Shown: positions 42,371-50,059 of the stretch, one piece after another
Layout of the letters: each line of letters opens with the position of its first letter
How positions within the stretch are numbered: the first letter of the stretch is position 1
Origin: Elioraea sp.
GTDB lineage: Bacteria > Pseudomonadota > Alphaproteobacteria > Acetobacterales > Acetobacteraceae
Length of the DNA stretch: 64,000 nucleotides
Assembly (NCBI RefSeq): GCF_022842375.1
Contig: NZ_JALHPR010000008.1
Span: 1 to 64,000 of the forward strand
Direction of reading: 5' to 3'
Position numbers and translations under genes: made by a program
Notes under the pieces: generated by a model
Database searches by the model: none
The model's input: only the letters and a program-made list of their open reading frames with translations
What the model was told of the DNA's origin: nothing

Positions 42371-43504
42371 ATGGCTGATTGGCAACGGATGGACGCAGCC
42401 GATGCGCGCGCGAGTGACACGAGCAGCGTTTCGGTCGAAGGGCTGAGCAAGGCGTACGGCCAGGACGCGACGCTGCGCGCGCTCGACGACTTCACGCTCG
42501 AGTTCCCCGCCGGGCAGTGCACGGTGCTGCTCGGCCCAAGCGGCTGCGGCAAGACGACCGTGCTGCGATCGATCGCAGGGTTGATCACTCCCGACAGCGG
42601 GCGCATCACCATCGGGGCGAGCACGGCCTTCGATGCAGCCTCCGGCACCTTTGATCCTCCCGAGAAGCGTCGCCTCGGCATGGTGTTCCAGAGCTATGCG
42701 CTGTGGCCGCATCTCAGTGTCGCGGACAATGTCGGCTACCCGCTCTCGGCTGCCGGGATGCCGAAAGCCGAGATCCGCTCTCGGGTCGAGGCGATGCTCG
42801 ACTGGGTCGGCCTTGGCGGCATGGGCGGGCGCTATGTGCACGAGCTCTCCGGTGGCCAGCAGCAGCGGGTTTCGCTTGGCCGTGCCGTCGTCGGCAATCC
42901 GCGCGCCATCCTGTTCGACGAGCCGCTCTCCAATCTCGACGCGCGCCTGCGCGAGCGCATGCGCATCGAACTGCTCGGGCTGCGGCAACGCCGGCCATTC
43001 ACCTCGATCTATGTCACCCATGACCAGCTCGAGGCGATGACGCTGGGCGACAGGGTCGTGGTCATGCGTGCGGGCAGGATCGAGCAGGTCGGCACGCCGG
43101 AGGACGTCTACAAGCGGCCGCGGACGCGGTTCGCGGCGGATTTCATGGGCATTCCCAACCTGCTCGAAGGAACCGTGCGCGCGATCCAGCCGGATGGGAT
43201 CGTGGTCGACACCGTGCTCGGCCCCCTGCGGACGCGCGGCTGGCGCGGCGGACGCAGCGTCGGAGAGCGCTGCACCGTCGCGCTGCGTCCGACGCTGATG
43301 ACCTCATCGCCCGACCCGCAGGGCGAGGCCCCGTTCGGGCGCGTGATCCGCAGCGTGTTCCAGGGAACGAGCACCATCCACATGATCGACGTGGCCGGCA
43401 CCGCCATCACCCTCGAATCCTTCTCCGAGGAGCGGCATGCCGACGGTGCGGAGGTCTCGGTCAAGCCTGCCGATGGCGCTGTCTTCGCGCTCCTCGACGA
43501 CTGA
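42371..43504 (+). CDS. ABC importer ATPase (FbpC/PotA type)
   Basis: A 377-residue ATPase. Walker A LGPSGCGKTTVLRS, Q loop VFQSYALWPHLSVADN, signature LSGGQQQRVSLGRAV, Walker B AILFDEPLSNLDARL, H loop IYVTHDQLEAM. The C-terminal TOBE-like domain starts after FMGIPNLLEGTV. It begins 18 nt after the permease; ATG 42389 is an alternative start. Together with its neighbours it completes an importer. It converges on the thioesterase with an 8-nt gap. Confidence 0.93.
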   Translation: MADWQRMDAADARASDTSSVSVEGLSKAYGQDATLRALDDFTLEFPAGQCTVLLGPSGCGKTTVLRSIAGLITPDSGRITIGASTAFDAASGTFDPPEKRRLGMVFQSYALWPHLSVADNVGYPLSAAGMPKAEIRSRVEAMLDWVGLGGMGGRYVHELSGGQQQRVSLGRAVVGNPRAILFDEPLSNLDARLRERMRIELLGLRQRRPFTSIYVTHDQLEAMTLGDRVVVMRAGRIEQVGTPEDVYKRPRTRFAADFMGIPNLLEGTVRAIQPDGIVVDTVLGPLRTRGWRGGRSVGERCTVALRPTLMTSSPDPQGEAPFGRVIRSVFQGTSTIHMIDVAGTAITLESFSEERHADGAEVSVKPADGAVFALLDD

Positions 43505-43507
43505 TCG

Positions 43508-43534
43508 CGGCGTCACGCCTCCGGCGTGTCGCCG
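43508..43534. terminator. hairpin at convergent ATPase/thioesterase ends
   Basis: CGGCGTCACGCC (43508-43519) and GGCGTGTCGCCG (43523-43534) pair at 11 of 12 positions around a TCC loop. The stem starts 4 nt after the ATPase stop and covers the last codons of the convergent thioesterase. It is a plausible bidirectional terminator, without a T-run. Confidence 0.5.
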
Positions 43535-43947
43535 GCCGCTGCCGCGCCCCGCGCGGCCTTGAAGATCAGGCTCGCGGTCGCGACGACGCTGTCGCCGACG
43601 TGAAGCCGCGCCTCGACGAAGCTCATCGAGCGGGTGACCTTGACGATCTCGCCGCGCGGCTCGACGAGATCCCCGACATGCACCGGTTCCAGGAAGGTCG
43701 TCGAGAGCTGCACCGTGACATGGGGCCGGCCGACCGTTTCCGAAACGAATGTCCCGATCACCTCGTCGATCAGCGCCGTCATCGCGCCACCATGCATCAG
43801 GCCTGCCTCGTTGCGGTGTCCGTCGTCGACGCGCATCGCATAGATCCACCGGTCACCGGACCATCGGCGCTGGAGCGGCCCGAAACGCTCGGTGAAATCA
43901 TTGCGGGACGGCGATCGATGCCAGGCTTCGATGGTCTCCAGCGTCAC
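43513..43947 (-). CDS. PaaI-type hotdog-fold acyl-CoA thioesterase
   Basis: A 144-residue hotdog protein that hydrolyses acyl-CoA thioesters. The family core is HRNEAGLMHGGAMTALIDEV, with VTVQLSTTFLEPVHVGDLVE and SMSFVEARLHVGDSVVATA following. The start is GTG 43947 with GAGGAG upstream. In this setting it may release acids or spare CoA during catabolism by the neighbouring ligases and hydratase-like proteins. Confidence 0.9.
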   Translation of the reverse strand: MTLETIEAWHRSPSRNDFTERFGPLQRRWSGDRWIYAMRVDDGHRNEAGLMHGGAMTALIDEVIGTFVSETVGRPHVTVQLSTTFLEPVHVGDLVEPRGEIVKVTRSMSFVEARLHVGDSVVATASLIFKAARGAAAAGDTPEA

Positions 43948-44357
43948 GGATCATCTCCTCTCCGAGCGATGCAATCGCTCGCGTCATGCGCACCGGCCTG
44001 GCGCTGCGGGGGCCTCGTCGGGTTGGCCTGTGTGTCGGGCATGCGCCGCTCGCCGCCGCCACCGCCCATGTCCCCGCGACGCCGCCTGCCGCGCATCGTT
44101 CACTTGCTTAACCCAACCGATCGCCGGCGGGAACGAGGCACCGTCTGATGCAGCGCCGCCGTGTGGATATCGCGTGGGCGTGGTCTGCCCAATCCCTGTG
44201 CGACCCGTGCCTGTTATGATTGTAGAACGAGTCCGCAGCGTGCCGTCCGTCGTCCAAAGGGCGGGCACCGGAGCGGTCGAACCGATGGCATACCTATTGC
44301 TCAGCCCGCAACATCCTGCTGATTGCTGCGACGTGCCGACACATGAGGAGCTGAACG
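43948..44357. other. 410-nt non-coding region before nucleoside deaminase
   Basis: No gene is recognised on either strand. It holds an extended -10-like element TG-T-TATGAT at 44212-44220 that could drive the deaminase 138 nt downstream; no matching -35 is seen, as is usual for extended -10 promoters. I saw no riboswitch-like fold. Confidence 0.4.
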
Positions 44358-44825
44358 ATGGCCAAGGATCATGGGAACTGGATGGACATGGCGCTTTCCC
44401 TCGCGCGCGCGGTGGAGGGCAGCGGCAACACACCGGTCGCCTCGATTGTCGTACGTGACGGGATCGAGATCGGCCGCGGCACGAACGAGGTGACGACGAA
44501 ACGCAATCCCATCCTCCATGCCGAGATCGTCGCGATCCAGGACGCATGCCGGCGCACCGGTTCGGCGACCCTCGAAGGAGCCGTGCTGTACAGCACGATG
44601 GAGCCGTGCCCGATGTGTGCCTGGGCGATCACTTGTGCCGGCGTCAAGCAGGTTGTTCTTGGTGCACGCCACGCCGACCTGAAGCGAACCGACATGGGCG
44701 CCTATGCGTTCGACACGTTCATGATCACGACAGGGCAGGACGTCGCGCTCGTGAGCGGCATCCGCACGACGGAATGCGTCGAACTGCGGCGGGAATGGTC
44801 AGCGCGGACAGGGCGCGTGGTGTAG
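44358..44825 (+). CDS. nucleoside/guanine deaminase-like protein, CMP/dCMP deaminase fold
   Basis: A 155-residue zinc-dependent deaminase. The zinc site and proton shuttle are NPILHAEIVAIQ (His-Ala-Glu) and MEPCPMCAWAIT (PCxxC). Candidates are guanine deaminase, a nucleoside deaminase or a tRNA adenosine deaminase relative; DMGAYAFDTFMITT near the C-terminus is unlike TadA's usual ending, so a purine or nucleoside substrate is more likely. GAGGAG lies 7 nt before the ATG. It stands alone upstream of the patatin/pore-former locus. Confidence 0.9.
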   Translation: MAKDHGNWMDMALSLARAVEGSGNTPVASIVVRDGIEIGRGTNEVTTKRNPILHAEIVAIQDACRRTGSATLEGAVLYSTMEPCPMCAWAITCAGVKQVVLGARHADLKRTDMGAYAFDTFMITTGQDVALVSGIRTTECVELRREWSARTGRVV

Positions 44826-45060
44826 GGTCCAGCGCTCGATCGTCGCCCGCGGCAGCGAGCTCGGCCGAACCACTTCCAGCCCGATCGAAAGCAGGGGCTC
44901 GCGATGAGCCCCGGCCCGCACCCGTGCGCGCGACGCACATCAACCATTCGTTGAAAACCTAGAAAAACAATTTGCCAGCGATTGCATGCAAGCGCATGCA
45001 TGGACTGCGTAAGCCGTGCGGTTCGCGAGAACAACAAAGAAGTTCGGGGCGGAGCGTTCC
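44826..45060. promoter_or_regulatory. upstream region of the patatin/pore-former locus with hairpin palindrome
   Basis: A 235-nt spacer. Around 44950-45000 it turns A-rich, unlike its surroundings, and carries a perfect 7-bp inverted repeat TGCATGC (44983-44989) / GCATGCA (44994-45000) with an AAGC loop, 60 nt before the start codon. TTGAAA occurs at 44951-44956 but no good -10 lies 17 nt later. This is the likely promoter/operator region for the three-gene locus. Confidence 0.45.
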
Positions 45061-47556
45061 ATGGCTGTGCCGGTTGTCTATCGCAAGCCGGCGGGCGCGC
45101 TCGGCGCGATCCTGCCGCAGGCGCCGATCGAGAACCTCGTGTTTGAAGGCGGCGGCCCGAAGGGGCTCGTCTATCTCGGCGCCGTGCAGGTGCTCGAGCA
45201 AAGGGGCATGACGGAACGGGTACGCAACGTCGGCGGTGCCTCCGCCGGGGCGATGACGGCGCTTGCCGTCGGCCTCGGCTTCACTTCGGCCGAGGTGCGC
45301 GGGATCGTCGAGAAGCAGAGCATCGGTGACCTCACTGATCTTGGTGACGGCGACCACCTGACGCTGCCGGCCAAGGCGATCGAGGCCCTGAAGAACCTGT
45401 TCGGCACGTCGGGGACGCGCGGCCGCGGGCTGTATCGCGGCGAGAAGCTTCTTGCCTGGATCCAGGCAATGGTCGCGCGGCGCGTGGCCGAGGCCGGACC
45501 GGTCCTTGCCGGGCGCGGCGCCGATGCGGTGAGCTTCTGGAACGCCCTGCAGCAGAAGAAAGGCGCGATCACCTTCGCCGAGCTTGCGCGCCTCGCAGTC
45601 CTCGCGCCGGAACTTCACATCCGCCATCTCGCGTTCACCGGCACGAACTTCACCGACCAGTGCATCGAGGTGTTCAGCGCCGTCGATACGCCTGACATGC
45701 CGATCGCCCTCGCTGTGCGCATCTCCGCCTCGCTGCCCTGGTTCTTCAGGAGCGTGAAGTACCAGGGCAAGGAGTACATCGACGGCGGTCTCCTCGAGAA
45801 CTTCCCGATGTGGATCTTCGACGCCGAGGCCTACCGCGCCCCAGGCCACCGCAAGATCCTCCGCGGCGTGTTCGACCAGAACCTGGCGACGCTCGGGTTC
45901 AAGGTCGACAGCACGGAGGAGATCCGCCGCATCCTCTGGGAGGGTGCGCAGCAGGACACGACGAGCGGCCTCGCCAAGGTCTGGGCTGACGTCAAGGCGA
46001 AGCTGACCAAGCTGCAGAACGGCGTCGACAGCGCCCCGGCATGGGAGGCGGCGGACAAGGCCGTGTACGGAAAGTACGCGCAGCGCACGATCCAGATCCC
46101 CGACCTCGGCTACAGCACCTTCAACTTCGACCTCGATGACGCCGACAAGGCGAAGCTCCGCAAGTCGGGCGAGGATGCGACCACGGAGTGGTTCTCGCTC
46201 TACTACGACGGCGCGGGGATCGAACTCGAAATCCACGGCCCTTCCGAACTGGCCGACTACCTCTCGCCCGAGGCGTTCGCCGCGACCTGCGCGGCCTATC
46301 CCGGGTTCGCCGACCCCAAAGCAACAGGAGGAACCGTCATGGCGGACGATCCCACCCCCTTCGATCCCAAGAAGAACCTCTACGACGGCATTTCGATCCT
46401 CAGCACCGACGACTGGATCGAGATGACGACCTTCTTCGACACTGCCGTCAGCGCCAATCCGTCGACGGAAGCGCTCATGCGCAAGACGCTCGGGATGGAC
46501 GCCAAGGACGAGTTCAGGCCCGAGTTCGGCGAAGCCGTCGGCCTCTACCTTGACCTCAAGGGCTGCGGCGAGAAGTTCAAGGCGGACGTTCAGGACAAGA
46601 TGCTCCTGCTGGCCGACGACATCGTCCAGTACAACGATGCAGCGTCCTCGACCTACGAGCGGCTGGTCGACCTCGTCGACCGCTTCGATTTCGATGGTGT
46701 GTCGGCCGTCACGACGGCCGACCAGAAGTGGCTGAAGCTGGCCGAGACCTGGGCCAGCGGCACGACGCAGGGTCGGTCGGACCAGATCAAGCAGCGCTTC
46801 CAATCCGCACTCGACGGCCTGATCAAGGAAGCGACGGAGCGTGCGGAGAAGGCGGACGCGCTGCAGAAGGCCATCCTTGCGCCGGATGGCATCCTCGCGC
46901 GCCTCAACACCTCGAAGGCGGCGTTCAAGGCGGCGCACACGCGGTTCGAAACCGCCTTCGGTAAGGAGGGGGCAGAGACCACGAAGCTCCGCACCATGCT
47001 CGCCTCCCTCCAGGAGGACCTGAAGAGCCTCCAGAAAAAGGAGAAGGACGAGATCATCGTCCTCGGCACGTCGCCGATCTACATCTACATTCCGTTCATC
47101 GGACCGCTGATCTTCCTCGGCGTCGATATCGGCGTCGGCATCGACCTTGCACTCACGCGGGCCAAGATCCAGGGGAAGCTCGACGACATCCAGGCCTACA
47201 CCGGCAAGATCGGCCTGCACGAGCGTTTCAGCGCCTACTACACCACGGCGAAGAAGGGCGTCGACGGCGTGGCTGACCAGATCGAGAAGGTCGCACCGAA
47301 GGTGGAGACGCTCGGCAAGGCCTGGCGCGCCATCGCCTCTGACCTGGCTAACGTCCGCAAGGTGCTGAGCACGGATGGCAACGTGTCGATCAAGGGCGGG
47401 AACTGGTTCAACCTCGTCATCGCACTGACGAACGCCAAGAAGGGCTGGGCGCGCATCGCCGACCAGGCCGACCATTTCCGCCGCTTCGGTGGCACGCCGA
47501 AGAAGTGTGGAACCGTCGCCGAATTCGTTGCGGCAGTGGACAAGAAGGCAGCCTGA
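45061..47556 (+). CDS. patatin-like phospholipase fused to alpha-pore-forming-toxin-like helical domain
   Basis: An 831-residue two-part protein. Residues about 20-330 are a patatin phospholipase: oxyanion loop GGGPKG (30-35), nucleophile Ser61 in GGASAGAM and catalytic Asp241 in YIDGGLLENFP, so the Ser-Asp dyad is complete. Residues about 430-831 are almost wholly helical, with long coiled-coil-prone stretches on both sides of one strongly hydrophobic segment (665-698, containing SPIYIYIPFIGPLIFLGVDI). Long helices flanking a membrane-inserting tongue are the plan of ClyA/HBL/NHE/xenorhabdolysin-A toxins; similarity is inferred from architecture. No signal peptide is seen. GGAG precedes the ATG at 45061. 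An internal AGGAGG before Met427 could yield the helical part alone. It heads an operon with the next two genes. Confidence 0.82.
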   Translation: MAVPVVYRKPAGALGAILPQAPIENLVFEGGGPKGLVYLGAVQVLEQRGMTERVRNVGGASAGAMTALAVGLGFTSAEVRGIVEKQSIGDLTDLGDGDHLTLPAKAIEALKNLFGTSGTRGRGLYRGEKLLAWIQAMVARRVAEAGPVLAGRGADAVSFWNALQQKKGAITFAELARLAVLAPELHIRHLAFTGTNFTDQCIEVFSAVDTPDMPIALAVRISASLPWFFRSVKYQGKEYIDGGLLENFPMWIFDAEAYRAPGHRKILRGVFDQNLATLGFKVDSTEEIRRILWEGAQQDTTSGLAKVWADVKAKLTKLQNGVDSAPAWEAADKAVYGKYAQRTIQIPDLGYSTFNFDLDDADKAKLRKSGEDATTEWFSLYYDGAGIELEIHGPSELADYLSPEAFAATCAAYPGFADPKATGGTVMADDPTPFDPKKNLYDGISILSTDDWIEMTTFFDTAVSANPSTEALMRKTLGMDAKDEFRPEFGEAVGLYLDLKGCGEKFKADVQDKMLLLADDIVQYNDAASSTYERLVDLVDRFDFDGVSAVTTADQKWLKLAETWASGTTQGRSDQIKQRFQSALDGLIKEATERAEKADALQKAILAPDGILARLNTSKAAFKAAHTRFETAFGKEGAETTKLRTMLASLQEDLKSLQKKEKDEIIVLGTSPIYIYIPFIGPLIFLGVDIGVGIDLALTRAKIQGKLDDIQAYTGKIGLHERFSAYYTTAKKGVDGVADQIEKVAPKVETLGKAWRAIASDLANVRKVLSTDGNVSIKGGNWFNLVIALTNAKKGWARIADQADHFRRFGGTPKKCGTVAEFVAAVDKKAA
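46326..46341 (+). promoter_or_regulatory. internal Shine-Dalgarno and in-frame ATG at the domain junction
   Basis: AGGAGG at 46326-46331 is followed after 7 nt by an in-frame ATG (46339-46341, residue 427) that begins MADDPTPFDPKKNLYDG. This is a perfect ribosome binding site exactly between the patatin and helical parts. It suggests either separate production of a 405-residue pore-former-like protein or a fossil of two formerly separate genes fused by loss of a stop codon. Confidence 0.6.
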
Positions 47557-47641
47557 CGCGCCTGGTGCACCTGGGGCTGGCCCTGGCCAACCCCAGGGCC
47601 GACAGGTCGTTGCGCATGCGGATGATGGAGCAGGGCTCACC

Positions 47642-50059
47642 ATGACACCTTCGGAACTTCAGGGATTGGTGGCGCGCTATTCGGCCGCCGGGCTGGTGGC
47701 GCCATCGCCGCTCACCCGCAGTGGCGGCAAGGCGGCGGATGGCTCGCACGCGCCGCTCGGCATCATCGCCGACGTCGTCGTTGATCTTGCCGACGCGCTC
47801 GACCACGCAGAGCGCAACGGTCTCGACGGGCTCGACATCTACGCCGACACGCTGCGCGCTCCGCCCGCGTTCGACCGCAGCCTGAAGGGCTCGCTGCAGC
47901 GCGTGACCGTTGCCGCGCGCCGCATCGTCACGACCGACGGCGCATCGCTGCGCATGGTCCATGCCGGCGACGGCGCCCGCCAGCAAGTGCGCCTCTTCTC
48001 GCACAGGATCGAGGGCAGGTTCGCCCTCTTCGGCGGGCCCGATGGCAGCGTCGCCTACGATCTCGCGAGCCTCGCCACCGACTTCGATCCGCCACGCTTC
48101 AGGAACTTCGGGTGGCGTGCGAATGCCGCCATGATCGGCGCGACGGTGGTGCCGCGCGGGCTGCTGCTGCACGGCGAGCCGCTGCACCGCGTGCTCGCGG
48201 CGACGTTCTCGCTCAGCGCCGCCATCCTCGGCGATCCACGGCCGAGCGAGCGAGACCTCGCGCTCTGCCACGAGGCGCTCACCTGGATCATCCGCTGGTC
48301 TGGCGTCGAGACCGGCTTCGGCGAGTTGATCCGGAGCGCCGAGGCACTGCGCGCTCTCCTCCCCGTGCCGCAGGACCGCACGCTCGCCCACCCCATCCCG
48401 TCGCTGCCGGCGGAGCGGTACGTCACCCTCGCCGAAGCGCAGCACGCGCTCATGTCGGCGCTCGAGGATACGACGCGGAGCCTCGCGGCGGGCGGCGACG
48501 TGTCGCACCTCGCCGGCATGGTCGTCACTGCCTTCGGCGACCGCGACACGGTGGACCTGCGCACCCTCGAGCTCAGGTGCCGGGAGCTCGAGAAGCAACT
48601 GGAGGCGCAGATCGAGGCGCTGGACAGGGCCTCGCGCACGATGCGCGAGGAGCAGTTCGCGGCCGAGCTGGCCTCGCTGGAACTCACCCTCCAGAAGAAC
48701 CTCGCCGCCATCAAGGGCATCGCGAAGCTCTCGCTGCAGATCGCCTTCTCGCTGGTCGTGCTTGCAGGCTCGATCGCCGCCCTCTGCGTCGGCGTGCCGC
48801 CCAATCCGCAGGCGCTTACCGAGCAGGGCCGCAAGGGCGTGAGTGGCCTGAACGACCTGTACCGGCAGGCGGGGCAGCTTGCGTCGAATGTCCAGGTCAG
48901 CGGGCCGCTCGATGCGCTGGCCGCACTCATGCTGTCGTTCGCCATACCAATCAGTTGGCTGAAGGACAATGCCGAGACGCTGAAGCAGTTCGCCGACCCA
49001 GCGAAGAGCATCCTCGGCCTTGCCCTGCCCGTGTGGCACGGGCCGCTGCATGGCCTCGACGTGGCGTCGCTCGCCGAGCATCTCGGCGGCAACATGCGCA
49101 TCCTCGCCGCCATGCCCAACGCCGCGGAGGCGAAGGCCGCGTGGTCGGCGCTGGAGGTCGATATCGTCAACCGGCTCGACCTCGTGCTCGCCGACAAGGA
49201 GGCAGAGGCGGAGGTCAAGAAGGCCGCGGCGGAGTTCAAGTCGAAGGTCCAGCGCGTGGTGATCTACGGCCGTCTTCTCGCTGAGCAGGCAGCGGCGAAG
49301 GGGGCCATCGCGCGCGAGCTCGGCGCTGTGAAGCTCGAGGCGCTGGGCATGATCGCCAAGCGCCAGCGGCTCGAGGCGCTGAATCAGGAGATCGCCAACC
49401 AGGCGGGGACGCGCGAGCGCCTGCGCGCCGAGACGGCGCTGCGTGCGGAAGGCGCGGCACGGGGGTTCTTCGTCGCCGCCTTCGGCGCGCGGGCAGCGCA
49501 GCGCTACGAGACAGGGCGGACCGCGCTTGCCACGCTGACGATCCCGGCGAGCACGGCGCAGATGGCGGAAACACTCGCCGGGGTGAAGACCGAGTACGCC
49601 GCGGCGAACGCTGCCTCCGATAGGAACCGGGTGCGCTTCGAACGCGAGATCAGGATCAGCGATCCCGAGGTGCTCGCCGGCCTCTCCGCAGGGAGCCCGG
49701 TGCATTTCGCGATCACGCTCGACCAGGAGGACCTGAAGCGGTTCCACCGCGTCAGGCTCACCGCCGTCCAGGCCTGGCTCGAGACGGCAGAGCCGATCAC
49801 GACGCGGGTCGCTATCGACCTGATGACCGGCAGTGCGTTCCTCGATCGTGGCGATGGCGGCGCGGAACACGTCATCGGCAGCCCACAGGCGCTGCGCTTC
49901 GAGTATCGCGGCACGCATGTGGAAGTTGACCAGACGCTGGACGAGGTGGCGCCGCCGCCCTTCACCACCTGGCTCGCCGAGGTGCTGGAGCCAGCGTCGC
50001 TGCCAGGCCCCGTGCTGGCGCTCCGCCTCGTCATGCGGGGCAGGGCCTCAGTCAGGTGA
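47642..50059 (+). CDS. large helical protein with hydrophobic hairpin and beta-like C-terminus, toxin-locus component
   Basis: An 805-residue protein I do not recognise as a named family. Residues about 305-360 are coiled-coil-prone (CRELEKQLEAQIEALDRA). A hydrophobic segment follows at about 363-385 (LSLQIAFSLVVLAGSIAALC), a second at about 423-440 (LDALAALMLSFAIPISWL), then a long charged helical stretch to about 650. The last about 150 residues look beta-rich (VRFEREIRISDPEVL, SPVHFAITLDQEDL, HRVRLTAVQAWLETA) and could bind a partner or target. No signal peptide. The ATG at 47642 is used because earlier in-frame residues are Arg/Pro-rich. It lies 85 nt after the patatin fusion and its stop overlaps the next start (GTGA), so the three are one operon. 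The helix-membrane hairpin-helix plan suggests a second pore-forming subunit. Confidence 0.75.
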   Translation: MTPSELQGLVARYSAAGLVAPSPLTRSGGKAADGSHAPLGIIADVVVDLADALDHAERNGLDGLDIYADTLRAPPAFDRSLKGSLQRVTVAARRIVTTDGASLRMVHAGDGARQQVRLFSHRIEGRFALFGGPDGSVAYDLASLATDFDPPRFRNFGWRANAAMIGATVVPRGLLLHGEPLHRVLAATFSLSAAILGDPRPSERDLALCHEALTWIIRWSGVETGFGELIRSAEALRALLPVPQDRTLAHPIPSLPAERYVTLAEAQHALMSALEDTTRSLAAGGDVSHLAGMVVTAFGDRDTVDLRTLELRCRELEKQLEAQIEALDRASRTMREEQFAAELASLELTLQKNLAAIKGIAKLSLQIAFSLVVLAGSIAALCVGVPPNPQALTEQGRKGVSGLNDLYRQAGQLASNVQVSGPLDALAALMLSFAIPISWLKDNAETLKQFADPAKSILGLALPVWHGPLHGLDVASLAEHLGGNMRILAAMPNAAEAKAAWSALEVDIVNRLDLVLADKEAEAEVKKAAAEFKSKVQRVVIYGRLLAEQAAAKGAIARELGAVKLEALGMIAKRQRLEALNQEIANQAGTRERLRAETALRAEGAARGFFVAAFGARAAQRYETGRTALATLTIPASTAQMAETLAGVKTEYAAANAASDRNRVRFEREIRISDPEVLAGLSAGSPVHFAITLDQEDLKRFHRVRLTAVQAWLETAEPITTRVAIDLMTGSAFLDRGDGGAEHVIGSPQALRFEYRGTHVEVDQTLDEVAPPPFTTWLAEVLEPASLPGPVLALRLVMRGRASVR

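Noticed and set aside
44959-47643. Very long open frame antisense to the patatin fusion gene (about 890 codons)
   Set aside because: It mirrors the codon bias of the real gene in high-G+C DNA, its translation is rich in Arg, Asp, Glu and Val without any motif, and the plus strand carries intact patatin catalytic motifs.
47417-49918. Antisense open frame of about 830 codons opposite the 805-residue component
   Set aside because: Same high-G+C antisense effect. The composition is low-complexity, and the plus strand has coherent hydrophobic and helical segments and operon coupling.
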